A stretch of DNA of 25,412 nucleotides from Promethearchaeota archaeon (GTDB taxonomy: Archaea; Asgardarchaeota; Lokiarchaeia; Sigynarchaeales; SOKP01): assembly GCA_019057775.1 (NCBI GenBank), contig JAHLWT010000233.1, forward strand, positions 1-25,412, in the 5' to 3' direction. Below the pieces are notes generated by a model, which was not told the origin of the DNA, searched no databases, and saw only the letters and a list, made by a program, of their open reading frames with translations. Positions within the stretch are counted from its first letter, which is position 1. Each line of letters starts with the position of its first letter. Positions 15,041 to 23,460 of the stretch are shown piece by piece. The translations under genes and the position numbers were made by a program.

Positions 15041-16513
15041 CTAAATCTCACTTCGTTTATCTAACTTCCCAATATTCATCTCTGCAGCACGTTTCCTCAA
15101 AATTTCATCTACTTCTAAGAAATCTTTTTTACCTGTAAAAAATAGTGGAATCCAGAAAAAGGTTGAAATGATTCCAAAAATTAAAGTTGACCAAAAGATT
15201 GTTGATGAGAAGTTATCTGTAAGTGTTATCATAAAACCGCCAATGATAGTGCCTAAAGCTCTACCAAATGTATCGACGAATGATCCCATGGCAACCATTG
15301 TACCTCGATGTTCTGGTAGGTTTAAATCAATAAGAGAAGCATACCAGTTTGGAGCAATACCAAATGTGAAAGCAAGCCCCACTCCCAAAAGAGAAGAAAA
15401 AACAATCCATAAACTCCAAAATCCAATAGAATTAACAGAAACTCTTCCAAAGAAAAATGTTTGAGTATTTACATTTGGGGCCATTGAAAATGCTAACAAT
15501 AAGAAAGGTAATGTCAGAATAGAGCAAATCGTTGCTACTTTGACTCTGCCACTTAAATCTCCTCTCTGAACCTTTTTATCTCCCCAATGTGCTAACCCAA
15601 ATTGGCCTATAAGTAATCCTAGTGGAAGAATTATTAACAATAAAACTATTAGAGGGAATATATTTGATGCATTAATTCCAAGTTCCAATGTAAAATATGG
15701 AAATATATAGGCAACCAATAATCCTGAAGCAACAACATCAAATAAATTAATAATCAAGAAAAAATTCGATTTCCGTTTAAAGATGTATCGTAAATCTTTT
15801 AATTTTATTTTATAAGTATATCGGTAATCGTCATCAGATATTACGTCTTCAAAATACTTCTCTTTCGCTGCTCTTTTAGGTTCAAAGGTAATTAATAAAT
15901 TCATTATCGTTATTACTAATGCGAGGATCCCCAAAATTAAAAATGGATATCGCCATGTGTTTAGTAGATTAGGGAAGTTGATTTTTATGAAGTTTATATT
16001 TTCTCTTATACCCTCCGATTCAACATCTATTTTTCCAAAAGGGATTTTATTAAACATTAAAGCTATAATTCCACCAATAAGGCTAGCTAATGTAGAGAAT
16101 AAAGACCATACAGCAAACGTCTTTGCACGGGATTTAGAAGAAACAATATCTGCGAGATAAGAAATGGTTAATGGGGTAGTAACTCCTGTAGCAATTGCCG
16201 CTAATATTCTTAACACTAATAATAACCAAAAATCTAAAACAAATATGTGTAAAATAGCTACAAAAGACCATAAGAATCCTGCAAACACTAATAGTTGTTT
16301 CCTTTTAATTGTATCTGTTAGATAACCAAAGATAATCACAGATATTCCAGTAACAATAATATATACACCAATTAATATTCCTATTACGTCAAAATAGATA
16401 TTTAAGTCTGCTGCTATAAGCACTTGGTTCGGAAGGATTAAATATCCATCCATAACAATAATTAAAATTAAAGTAATAAATAGAAATAAAGAAAGAAGTT
16501 CCTTCTTTTTCAC
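15041..16513 (-). CDS. MFS transporter
   Basis: A 490-residue integral membrane protein with about 12 hydrophobic segments and the usual major facilitator layout. It includes a loop 2-3 motif resembling G-x-L-x-D (GYLTDTIKRK, about residues 63-72) and a long charged cytoplasmic loop between the two halves (about 212-250, with DDDYRY). An unusually long outside loop (about 155-190) separates two segments of the N-terminal half. The substrate is not identifiable. The start is GTG at 16513. It lies 47 nt after the longin-GTPase gene on the same strand, so read-through is possible, though an A/T-rich box at about 16533-16545 could serve as its own promoter. Confidence 0.8.
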   Translation of the reverse strand: MKKKELLSLFLFITLILIIVMDGYLILPNQVLIAADLNIYFDVIGILIGVYIIVTGISVIIFGYLTDTIKRKQLLVFAGFLWSFVAILHIFVLDFWLLLVLRILAAIATGVTTPLTISYLADIVSSKSRAKTFAVWSLFSTLASLIGGIIALMFNKIPFGKIDVESEGIRENINFIKINFPNLLNTWRYPFLILGILALVITIMNLLITFEPKRAAKEKYFEDVISDDDYRYTYKIKLKDLRYIFKRKSNFFLIINLFDVVASGLLVAYIFPYFTLELGINASNIFPLIVLLLIILPLGLLIGQFGLAHWGDKKVQRGDLSGRVKVATICSILTLPFLLLAFSMAPNVNTQTFFFGRVSVNSIGFWSLWIVFSSLLGVGLAFTFGIAPNWYASLIDLNLPEHRGTMVAMGSFVDTFGRALGTIIGGFMITLTDNFSSTIFWSTLIFGIISTFFWIPLFFTGKKDFLEVDEILRKRAAEMNIGKLDKRSEI

Positions 16514-16560
16514 AATATGTTAGAACTCTTTTATTTTAATAAGGCTATATCTTAATGAGT

Positions 16561-18450
16561 CTAATCACTTAAAAGTTTTTCCAGTTCCTTAATTTCGTCA
16601 TCGACTTTCTGTACGATTGCATTTAATTTATCTTTTTTTTCCTGTAGCTCTAGAGAAGTAATTTCGCCCATGAGTTCTTTCATATCAAAATCAATTGATA
16701 TCTTTGAAATATTAGCTTTTTTTATTTTCAATTCTAGTAATGACTGTTTTAGATCGTTATTTAAGGTAGGAAATGGCTCCGATACTTCATCTAGAGATGT
16801 CGTATCCTTCAGTTTTTCTGGTTCTGGTTCTGGTTCTGTTTTAGAGATGGCTTTATGGATTTCTCTCGGCTTGATTTCTTTAGAATTATCTTTTTGCTGC
16901 ATCAATTTTACAGGTGATATTGGTGCAGGGATAATTTTATCATCAACATTCTTTACATGACTAAATGGAGATGTTTTTAATTTATATTTAGCATCCTTAG
17001 GAACAACAGTTACAGTTTTTGGTCTTGCTTTTACAAAAAAATCCTCAGGATTTAGCTTTAATCCAATCTGTTCTTGAGGTGCTTCTGGTTTAATAACTTC
17101 TTCTTGAGTAAGCACCTTTTCCTGAATTATTTTTTCTTCCGTAATAGGTTTTGCTTCTTTAATTTCTACTGGAGTTAAAGGTTCCAGTTTTGTATCTATT
17201 TCCTTAAGTGGTTTGGATGGTGTTGAAACTTCCTGAGTTTTTTGGGTAGGAGGTAACTTAGGGGGAATTAGAGAAGTTTTTGAATCAATTAGAGCTTCCT
17301 CCGTATCTAATGTTTTTACAGGTTCGGGAACTTTCGGTCTATGAAAAAGAGGTGGAATCTCTTTAATTTTCTTTCCTGTAGGTGTCGCTGGTGTAGGAGG
17401 TGGTGCTCCAACTTTTTTCAACATTTCCTTAATCTTCTGTGATTTTTCGTAAAATTCCTTTCCCAGTGAATCGTCTCCTAATTCAAGACATAAATCACTT
17501 ATTTTGTCAAATAAAAATGCTGCTTTGTTGAAGTCAGCAACTTTTAAAGCTTTTACAGCCTCTTCAGTCAATTTATCTCTCTCTAGAAGAGGTTTTAATA
17601 ATGGAGAAACTTCTGCACTCATTTCTAAAATATCTGCAATAATTTGAATCATTTTATCACGATTATTCGGATTTTTTGCAATCATGGAATATGTTTTTAA
17701 ACCTAGAATTTTTTCTATTTGACCTGGCTTCATTGCATTTTTTAAATCTTGTTTGTTTCCAATTACAGCAGTTTGAGCATTAGGTGCTTGTTCTTTTATT
17801 AGTTCTAAGAAATATTTACTTTTTTCAACATTTTCTAATGAAGAATTTGTTATTAAAAGAACCGCATCACTTCCTTTAATAAAATTATTCCACAAATAAC
17901 TAAATTGTTCTTGTCCAGCAAAGTCCCATAAATGGAAATGTAGTTTTCCTATTTTAATTGTAGCTATATCACCTGTAATTGTTGGTATGTGTTGTGTAGG
18001 AATTTCATCAGCTTTTATCAATTTCGTAATTGTGGTTTTGCCGACTCCAGAAAATCCAATTAATGATATCTTAGGTCGAAGATTTCTGTGGATAACATCA
18101 ACAGTAGGATCAAACACATCAAAAGTCTTCGCATCAAATTTATGATCTAAAATTTCTTCAAATAAGTTTAAAAACTCATTTTTACATCTTATTAGTTCCT
18201 TTTTAATGTTTTCAATTTTATCAGTTAAGCTAGCTACAAATAAAAAAATTAGATTTAATTCTTTTACTGTAATATAAGAGACTCGGTATTTATAGAAATC
18301 ATGGAATTCTAATTTACTTTCACTTCCCAACATTACTTCATTGATAATATCGCCAACAAGAAGATCTAAAGCTTCCTGTTTTAAAGCTTTCCCAAAATGT
18401 CTATAATATAGAAGCTCATTATTCCTATAAATAAATACTTGCCTTAAAAT
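16561..18450 (-). CDS. Longin-Arf-like GTPase fusion with hairpin, Pro-rich linker and C-terminal coil
   Basis: A 629-residue protein if translation starts at ATT 18450, or 590 residues from the first in-frame ATG at 18333. Residues 1-102 form a longin-like fold signature (LRQVFIYRNNEL, then ELLYYRHFGKAL, and helices ending near EFLNLFEEIL). The GTPase core follows: G1 GFSGVGKT (132-139), an Arf-like PT in switch I (156-157), G3 WDFAGQ (D176, G179, Q180) and G4 NKQD (232-235); a G5 is less clear. Residues 294-345 form a helical hairpin (AVKALKVADFNKAA...) like those of the giant protein. Residues 346-566 are Pro/Lys/Glu-rich and probably disordered, and 567-629 are coiled coil. Starting at 18333 would cut the longin domain in half, so the upstream start is preferred. 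It sits 33 nt after the Roadblock gene. A role in membrane-linked GTPase signalling is inferred. Confidence 0.75.
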   Translation of the reverse strand: MLRQVFIYRNNELLYYRHFGKALKQEALDLLVGDIINEVMLGSESKLEFHDFYKYRVSYITVKELNLIFLFVASLTDKIENIKKELIRCKNEFLNLFEEILDHKFDAKTFDVFDPTVDVIHRNLRPKISLIGFSGVGKTTITKLIKADEIPTQHIPTITGDIATIKIGKLHFHLWDFAGQEQFSYLWNNFIKGSDAVLLITNSSLENVEKSKYFLELIKEQAPNAQTAVIGNKQDLKNAMKPGQIEKILGLKTYSMIAKNPNNRDKMIQIIADILEMSAEVSPLLKPLLERDKLTEEAVKALKVADFNKAAFLFDKISDLCLELGDDSLGKEFYEKSQKIKEMLKKVGAPPPTPATPTGKKIKEIPPLFHRPKVPEPVKTLDTEEALIDSKTSLIPPKLPPTQKTQEVSTPSKPLKEIDTKLEPLTPVEIKEAKPITEEKIIQEKVLTQEEVIKPEAPQEQIGLKLNPEDFFVKARPKTVTVVPKDAKYKLKTSPFSHVKNVDDKIIPAPISPVKLMQQKDNSKEIKPREIHKAISKTEPEPEPEKLKDTTSLDEVSEPFPTLNNDLKQSLLELKIKKANISKISIDFDMKELMGEITSLELQEKKDKLNAIVQKVDDEIKELEKLLSD

Positions 18451-18456
18451 ACATCT

Positions 18457-18461
18457 TCACC
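18457..18461 (-). promoter_or_regulatory. Shine-Dalgarno GGTGA preceding the ATT start
   Basis: On the minus strand GGTGA ends 6 nt before the ATT at 18450, ideal spacing. It ends only 2 nt before an out-of-frame ATG at 18454 that opens a 9-codon frame. The motif marks a translation start well upstream of the first in-frame ATG of the GTPase. Confidence 0.5.
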
Positions 18462-18483
18462 GTAATAATGTATATTGCCTATT

Positions 18484-18981
18484 TTATTTCTGTTTAGAAA
18501 TATATTTAACAAGATCTTTTATAATAGCGTACTTCTCCTTTTCAACTTTTTCTCGGTTTAGCGTGCCCTTCATTTTTGATACTTCTTTTGAGAAATCAAA
18601 TATAGAAAATTCTTTGATCTCATCCTCCTTGATGCTTTTACTCAATTTTGTTAAAAACACACTTATACTTGGCATAAATTTAGCCAAGTTAACATTTAAG
18701 TCTAATTTCGAAATCAGTATTAATTCACTGCTAAAAGTAAATATATAATTGTATTCTTGTGCCTCTAATGCAAAAGAATTGATTTTGTTTAAATTTAGTT
18801 CATCAGCAATTTCTTTTAAATTTGAGATTAGTGATAATATCCCTTGAGGAATAACCTTACTTTTAGCAAATTCTTCAATTAACGTCCCTAAGATAATTCC
18901 ATATTTATTAGCAATAGCACATTCAGCATTTAAATCAGACTTTAATTGAGAAATAATTTCTTCATAATTTATTTGTTTCAT
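18484..18981 (-). CDS. Roadblock/LC7-like protein
   Basis: A 165-residue protein whose first 115 residues follow the Roadblock/LC7 pattern. A helix leads into a strand pair around the NKYGIILGTL segment, then a long helix (about 44-62, ISNLKEIADEL), strands around YNYIFTF and LILISKL, and a final helix (about 99-115). The last 50 residues are a charged helical extension. Roadblock proteins such as MglB act as dimers that bind Ras-like GTPases and can stimulate GTP hydrolysis or anchor them. This gene comes first in a run and is followed 33 nt later by the longin-GTPase, so that protein is the likely partner (inference from position). The similarity is at the level of fold pattern, so the call is moderate. 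The start is ATG at 18981. Confidence 0.6.
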   Translation of the reverse strand: MKQINYEEIISQLKSDLNAECAIANKYGIILGTLIEEFAKSKVIPQGILSLISNLKEIADELNLNKINSFALEAQEYNYIFTFSSELILISKLDLNVNLAKFMPSISVFLTKLSKSIKEDEIKEFSIFDFSKEVSKMKGTLNREKVEKEKYAIIKDLVKYISKQK

Positions 18982-19093
18982 ATTTCGGATATGTTCTTTT
19001 TGTAAATAATGAAAAATTATTTATTTATATTTGTCTAGTTATTTAACTCAAGATAATTAACAAATTTTAACGTTTTTAAATTTAAAATAAAAA

Positions 19094-19891
19094 TTGAAAG
19101 CATTTAAAACACATTTTTCGGAAAAAGAATCTGATATTACAATTATTTCAGATTCAATGAAGGCAATTTTACGAGCAAGAAAGAGCTTTCAATTTCATCG
19201 GAAAAATTTAGATGAATACATAGCAGAAAACATTCTATTTCGTAAATCATTCTCTCCTATAAAAGTAAGTTCGAACTTTAAAGTAATAAAAATAATGGCT
19301 AAAGTAGCATTTATGTGCGAAGTTGGCCCAATGGCTGCTGTAGCAGGAGCCTTAGCGGATTTAATGCTAGAAGAAATGAATTTAAATATTGGTAATGATG
19401 AATCAGAATTTGAGGAATGTAATGTTGCTTTAGTTGAGAATGGTGGTGAAATAGCTATTAATTCCGAAGAGCCAATGAGCATTGCATTATACGCAGGGAA
19501 AAATAAATTAAATCTAAACATCGGATTTTTAGTGAAGAAGGAAGACTGTCCAATTGGAATTGGAACAAGTTCAGCAACAGTCGGGCATGCTATAAGCTTA
19601 GGACAAGCTGATGCAGTCACAATTTTTGCTAAAAGTGCTGCTTTAGCAGATGCAGCAGCCACTAAAATTGGAAATTTAGTGAAAGGAGATGATATTGAAA
19701 AATCAATTAAGAGGGCCCTAGATGCTGTGGATGATATTGAAGGACTAAGGGGGGCATTCATTTCTCGACAAAATAAAGTGGGTCAAACAGGAAAATTGCC
19801 TGAATTAATAAAGATTGAAGGTAATAGAATGGATCTTTTAGGAAATAAATTAGAAGATGTCTTGATTGATGATTCTGAGTTGTTTAAATAA
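19094..19891 (+). CDS. UPF0280 family protein (ApbE-like fold)
   Basis: A 265-residue member of UPF0280, a family common in archaea whose function is not established and which has a remote relation to the flavin transferase ApbE. Signature segments are VGPMAAVAGA (77-86), ENGGEI (115-120), and the run G157-T-S-S-A-T-V-G-H then S-L-G-Q-A-D-A (157-174), followed by ADAAAT (185-190). The start is TTG at 19094; the first ATG in frame (19157) would remove the conserved N-terminal strand, so TTG is preferred. No Shine-Dalgarno is visible. It is divergent from the Roadblock gene across 112 nt, and its last 8 nt overlap the end of the convergent GT-C-like gene. No neighbour clarifies its role. Confidence 0.85.
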   Translation: MKAFKTHFSEKESDITIISDSMKAILRARKSFQFHRKNLDEYIAENILFRKSFSPIKVSSNFKVIKIMAKVAFMCEVGPMAAVAGALADLMLEEMNLNIGNDESEFEECNVALVENGGEIAINSEEPMSIALYAGKNKLNLNIGFLVKKEDCPIGIGTSSATVGHAISLGQADAVTIFAKSAALADAAATKIGNLVKGDDIEKSIKRALDAVDDIEGLRGAFISRQNKVGQTGKLPELIKIEGNRMDLLGNKLEDVLIDDSELFK

Positions 19892-22166
19892 CCCAAAAGA
19901 GGGGTGTTTCTTCTCCATCATTCGTTTTAGCAGAGTATATTTTATTAATATATTTTAAGTTATAATACTGTTCAATTTCTCCTTCCGTTAATTCTCCAAA
20001 TAAATCTAATCCTTTGTTGATTATATAATCATCCGCAAAAGTGAGATATACCTCTGAATTATATTCTTTTTTAACTTCTTTTAGAAGATTTATTCCACTT
20101 TCATTAATATGATTACTTGGGGGGAATAAATCAGTTTCACTTTTTAGAAAATAAAAATTCTCCTCATACTGAAATGCAGCTGTTTTATTCTCAAACGGAT
20201 AATAAAAATATTTAAATGCGTGCGTCCAGCCAAATTCTGTGATTATTACATTTTTGTGCGGAGCATTTTCAGAATACCATTGAATAGGGCTAGTATCTCT
20301 TCTATTAAGAGTAAATACTTTAAAACTAGTAGACTCATATATAAAGGTCGTAAACAAAGAAAATATAATAATTGATAAAATAACTGCTTTCATTTTTAAA
20401 GTACCAATAGCTTTTATTTTAATTAGCTTATAAAGGTATGAAACAAACCCAATTACAATGATTGGTGGAGACAAATATAGAATTCGCTGCCAAATCATGT
20501 TACTAAGAATTAATAGGTTAAAAACAAAACCTATAAGTAGAATTACAAATAGACACAGCCCCCAAAAAAAGAGCGGTTTTCCTTTTGGCTTTTTCTGAAA
20601 TAAATATAATCCCCATATAGCAAACGCAGTAATTAATATAATTTCACTTACAAAAAATGCACTGATTATTTCCAAATTTAAATAAGTAAGATTCACGATT
20701 GAAAGTACAATAATAGACAAAACTAAAAAACTAAAAATTAGAGGGAGGAGTATTGAATCTTCAATTTTTTTATAGTATTTCTTTTCTTTCCCTAATATTA
20801 CCGATTTGTATCTCCCCCTTGTGAAATTTATTGATTTCTGTAATCTCCAGAAAAAGAGGAACCCTACTAAAACCCCTCCTGAGCCCACTAAGAGTAGTAG
20901 ATACCATGGAAGATTTAGTGGTATAAAGAACCAATAATGACCACTCCCTATACCAAATACATTTAAAATTATAAATATTCCAAATAATCCAATTAAAAAT
21001 ATAAGATCAATCCCTCGCTTATAATCTTTTAAAAAATATACAATATAAACGAATATAAAAGAGAAGAGGAAGAATATTGTTGTAACAACATGAGTAAGAA
21101 CTGCTGATATAAAAATAATAGTAATTAAAACATATATATAAGACATATTCGAATAGATTAGCTTTTTAGTTGGGCGTTCTACTTGAGTAAAAGTCTGTAA
21201 TCTGACATATAATAGAAAAAATATAATTAAACATTTTATTAAAGCTGATCCTGAAGGCCAATATTGAACCATCATCATTGAAAAACCTAATGATGAAAAT
21301 TCTAATAAAAATACTCCGAAGAAAGCTAAATTTCTATTTTTAAAAATTCGAATTAAAATATTATAGAAGATTAATCCAGATAAGAAAAAGGTGTAAAATG
21401 GAAAATATTTCGGGATCATCACGTGACTTATTCCAGAAAAAAAGTGGATTACTGCTCCAAAAATGTTTAAACCTAGTTCTGCGTGGTAGCCTTCAAGAGG
21501 AAGAATATTAATATTTGTTATAATCCTACTATTTAAAATATGTAGCCAAGGATCGGTTCCTATAAAGATACTAGTTGTCACAATGTTTAGAAAGCACATT
21601 AAAACTATGAAGACAATAAGGAGAATCCCATTTAAAGGAATTAATGTTGTTAGTTTCTTAAAAAAGGATGTTTTCTTTAGATCTCTTTCCTGTAAAGTGG
21701 AGTTTCTTGATCTTAAAAAATAATAAAAGCCCTTCTTCTTCTCACATAAAATTATATATACTGTCATCAATAAAAATGAACAAATTACAAGAAAAAAGAA
21801 AAAGAAACTACTAAGAGGTAATCCTGTCCAATAACAAACATATCCAATAATAATATAAAAAGATGAGTTAACTACAATCGATAAACTTAATTTCTCTAGA
21901 GATGTAAATGTGCCATTATTGAGAATGATGAAAAATAAAGGGTAGCAGGGTAGAAATAAAACACAGAATATGGTCCCTAAATTTACCATTGTATGGAAAG
22001 TAAAATTTAAGAACGGTACCCCTTCCAATCCTAAAAGTATATCAATTTTAATTAAATTTAAAAATACGAATATAAGAGAAATTATGGAGAGTAAGAATAA
22101 AAACATATGAATTCTCGATTTAATCAGAGAATATAGCTTAGATAATTTCAAATCAAACTTACCCAT
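19884..22166 (-). CDS. GT-C-like multi-pass membrane protein, probable glycosyltransferase
   Basis: About 760 residues with many hydrophobic segments spread over the first 600, then a soluble C-terminal domain of about 140 residues, likely outside the cell. After the first block of helices comes GTDPWLH (residues 207-213 counted from a possible TTG at 22178). An acidic D-P-W/Y motif in the first large external loop is typical of GT-C enzymes such as OST/AglB and PMT-like proteins. No WWDYG motif of oligosaccharyltransferase is present. The soluble domain begins near SPIQWYSENAPHKNVIITE. A start at ATG 22166 is chosen over TTG 22178 because ATG is stronger; both follow the epimerase stop at 22181 by a few bases, so the two genes are very probably co-transcribed. 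Transfer of a sugar from a lipid carrier to a surface glycan or protein is inferred. Confidence 0.65.
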   Translation of the reverse strand: MGKFDLKLSKLYSLIKSRIHMFLFLLSIISLIFVFLNLIKIDILLGLEGVPFLNFTFHTMVNLGTIFCVLFLPCYPLFFIILNNGTFTSLEKLSLSIVVNSSFYIIIGYVCYWTGLPLSSFFFFFLVICSFLLMTVYIILCEKKKGFYYFLRSRNSTLQERDLKKTSFFKKLTTLIPLNGILLIVFIVLMCFLNIVTTSIFIGTDPWLHILNSRIITNINILPLEGYHAELGLNIFGAVIHFFSGISHVMIPKYFPFYTFFLSGLIFYNILIRIFKNRNLAFFGVFLLEFSSLGFSMMMVQYWPSGSALIKCLIIFFLLYVRLQTFTQVERPTKKLIYSNMSYIYVLITIIFISAVLTHVVTTIFFLFSFIFVYIVYFLKDYKRGIDLIFLIGLFGIFIILNVFGIGSGHYWFFIPLNLPWYLLLLVGSGGVLVGFLFFWRLQKSINFTRGRYKSVILGKEKKYYKKIEDSILLPLIFSFLVLSIIVLSIVNLTYLNLEIISAFFVSEIILITAFAIWGLYLFQKKPKGKPLFFWGLCLFVILLIGFVFNLLILSNMIWQRILYLSPPIIVIGFVSYLYKLIKIKAIGTLKMKAVILSIIIFSLFTTFIYESTSFKVFTLNRRDTSPIQWYSENAPHKNVIITEFGWTHAFKYFYYPFENKTAAFQYEENFYFLKSETDLFPPSNHINESGINLLKEVKKEYNSEVYLTFADDYIINKGLDLFGELTEGEIEQYYNLKYINKIYSAKTNDGEETPLFWVI

Positions 22167-22180
22167 CTTTGTATCCAAAA

Positions 22181-23152
22181 TTATGTTAATGTTAAATCAA
22201 TTTTATACTCACTACAATACCATTCCAAATAATCTCTTAATCCACTTTCTGGGGCATATTTTGGTATGAAATTTAATATCTCTTTAGCTTTCGAAATATC
22301 AGCATAACTATGTAAAATATCACCCGGCCTAGGATCTTTGTAAATTAACTTTAAATTATCCTTGTTCGTAAGTTTTAATAGTAAGTTAGCAAGATCTGTA
22401 ATTTTAATTGGCGAACCTGCGCCAATATTAAAAATCTCTCCTCCAGCGTGACTCTCTGCTGCTAATATATTCGCTTTAATTACATCCATAATATATGTAA
22501 AATCTCTTGATTGTTCTCCATCACCAAATATTATTAAATCTTGATTTCTAATGATTCTTCCCAACCAAATGGCAAGTACTCCGCTATAAGGTGAATCTCT
22601 TTGTCTTGGGCCATATACATTAAAATAACGTAAAGAAATTGTATTCATTCCATATGTTTCATAATAAGATTGCATATATGCTTCACATGCTAATTTTGCT
22701 ACTCCATAGGGAGATATTGGTGATCTTTTCATATCTTCTTTCTTAGGTAAGGTAGGTGTGTCTCCGTAAACAGCTGAACTTGAGGCAAAAATGATTTTTC
22801 TCACATCTCTATGCCTAGCTGCGTTTAATAAATTAAGTGTACCATTAACATTAACGTCATTACAAGAATCAGGCATTAAAACTGACTGAGGAACACTAGT
22901 AAATGCTGCTTCATGATATACAATTTCAATTTCCTTTAATACATCAATTAAAAAGTTAAGATCTCTTATATCTCCTTTTATAAATTGAAAATCTTTATTA
23001 TCTAAAACTCCCGTTAAATTATCGAGTCTACCGTTGTAAAGATTATCAATCCCTGTTACCTTCGCACCTAATTCAAGTAATTCAATTGTTAAATTACTAC
23101 CAATGAAACCAGCAGCTCCAGTAACTAATATTTTTTTATCTTCAAGGCTCAT
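22181..23152 (-). CDS. NAD-dependent UDP-sugar 4-epimerase (GalE/WbpP-like)
   Basis: A 323-residue extended short-chain dehydrogenase. The NAD loop is T11-G-A-A-G-F-I-G18, the catalytic residues are S124-S126 with Y149-x3-K153 (SPYGVAK), and the sugar-nucleotide part has LRYFNVYGPRQ (174-184) and the GDGEQSRDFTY stretch (210-220). HEAAFTSVPQSV (80-91) and the general layout resemble WbpP-type UDP-GlcNAc/UDP-GalNAc 4-epimerases as well as archaeal UDP-glucose 4-epimerases; substrate choice between them is not decidable here. It would supply a nucleotide sugar in the cytoplasm. The GT-C-like gene follows within a few bases, suggesting a shared glycan pathway. A TATA-like box lies at 23180-23189. 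Confidence 0.9.
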   Translation of the reverse strand: MSLEDKKILVTGAAGFIGSNLTIELLELGAKVTGIDNLYNGRLDNLTGVLDNKDFQFIKGDIRDLNFLIDVLKEIEIVYHEAAFTSVPQSVLMPDSCNDVNVNGTLNLLNAARHRDVRKIIFASSSAVYGDTPTLPKKEDMKRSPISPYGVAKLACEAYMQSYYETYGMNTISLRYFNVYGPRQRDSPYSGVLAIWLGRIIRNQDLIIFGDGEQSRDFTYIMDVIKANILAAESHAGGEIFNIGAGSPIKITDLANLLLKLTNKDNLKLIYKDPRPGDILHSYADISKAKEILNFIPKYAPESGLRDYLEWYCSEYKIDLTLT

Positions 23153-23179
23153 TGTTGCAATTCTATATATATGGAATTA

Positions 23180-23189
23180 AATATATACT
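23180..23189 (-). promoter_or_regulatory. TATA-like box for the epimerase/GT-C operon
   Basis: On the minus strand AGTATATATT is centred about 33 nt before the ATG at 23152, predicting a leader of about 6 nt. A second A/T run (CATATATATAG, around 23164-23174) is too close to the start codon to serve as the usual box. Confidence 0.5.
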
Positions 23190-23210
23190 CAAGTTTTATA
23201 TTAAACTTGA
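23189..23210. repeat. 8-bp inverted repeat behind the epimerase promoter
   Basis: TCAAGTTT (23189-23196) and AAACTTGA (23203-23210) enclose a 6-nt loop. The element touches the TATA-like box on its upstream side as seen from the epimerase gene, a place suited to a regulator or to the BRE. On the plus strand it is followed by TTTTT, but no plus-strand gene precedes it. Confidence 0.45.
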
Positions 23211-23460
23211 TTTTTACCTTAAGAAATTTTAGATAAAATTAAAATGTTCAGAATGAATCATCCTTTAAATAGGATTTAAAATGCCTAATTTAATTCAGAC
23301 AGATAACTCATAAATTCTTCTTTATATTGATATTAAAATTGTCAATCTCGAATCTCAATATCTTTAATAACTTTCAATAAACACTCATAGGTTCTGCTTG
23401 AATTTGCAATTTACTTACAATACATATAATAAAAAAAAAAGGAAATTAACAATTAAAAAA

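Larger units (their letters stand above)
23153..23460. other. Intergenic region between antiporter and epimerase genes
   Basis: These 308 bases hold no convincing reading frame or RNA gene. They carry the epimerase promoter near the left end, an 8-bp inverted repeat (23189-23210) immediately behind it, and A/T-rich filler. The minus-strand antiporter gene ends at 23461, so its transcript must also terminate here. Confidence 0.6.

Noticed and set aside
16818..16838. Short GGTTCT tandem repeat suggesting a variable microsatellite
   Set aside because: Only about three copies, coding Glu-Pro pairs in a disordered linker; too short to claim phase variation.
18425..18454. A 9-codon leader peptide starting at ATG 18454 before the GTPase
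   Set aside because: GGTGA is only 2 nt away from this ATG, the peptide has no attenuator-like content, and the overlapping frame gives a much better longin match. A one-base insertion remains possible and is treated as a finding.
19195..19761. A 188-residue frame antisense to UPF0280
   Set aside because: It mirrors a well-conserved plus-strand gene, and its Ser/Ala/Pro-rich composition is the usual antisense artefact.
19884..22178. Oligosaccharyltransferase AglB/STT3
   Set aside because: The DPW loop fits GT-C enzymes generally, but the WWDYG catalytic-site motif of STT3/AglB is absent and the C-terminal domain is too short.
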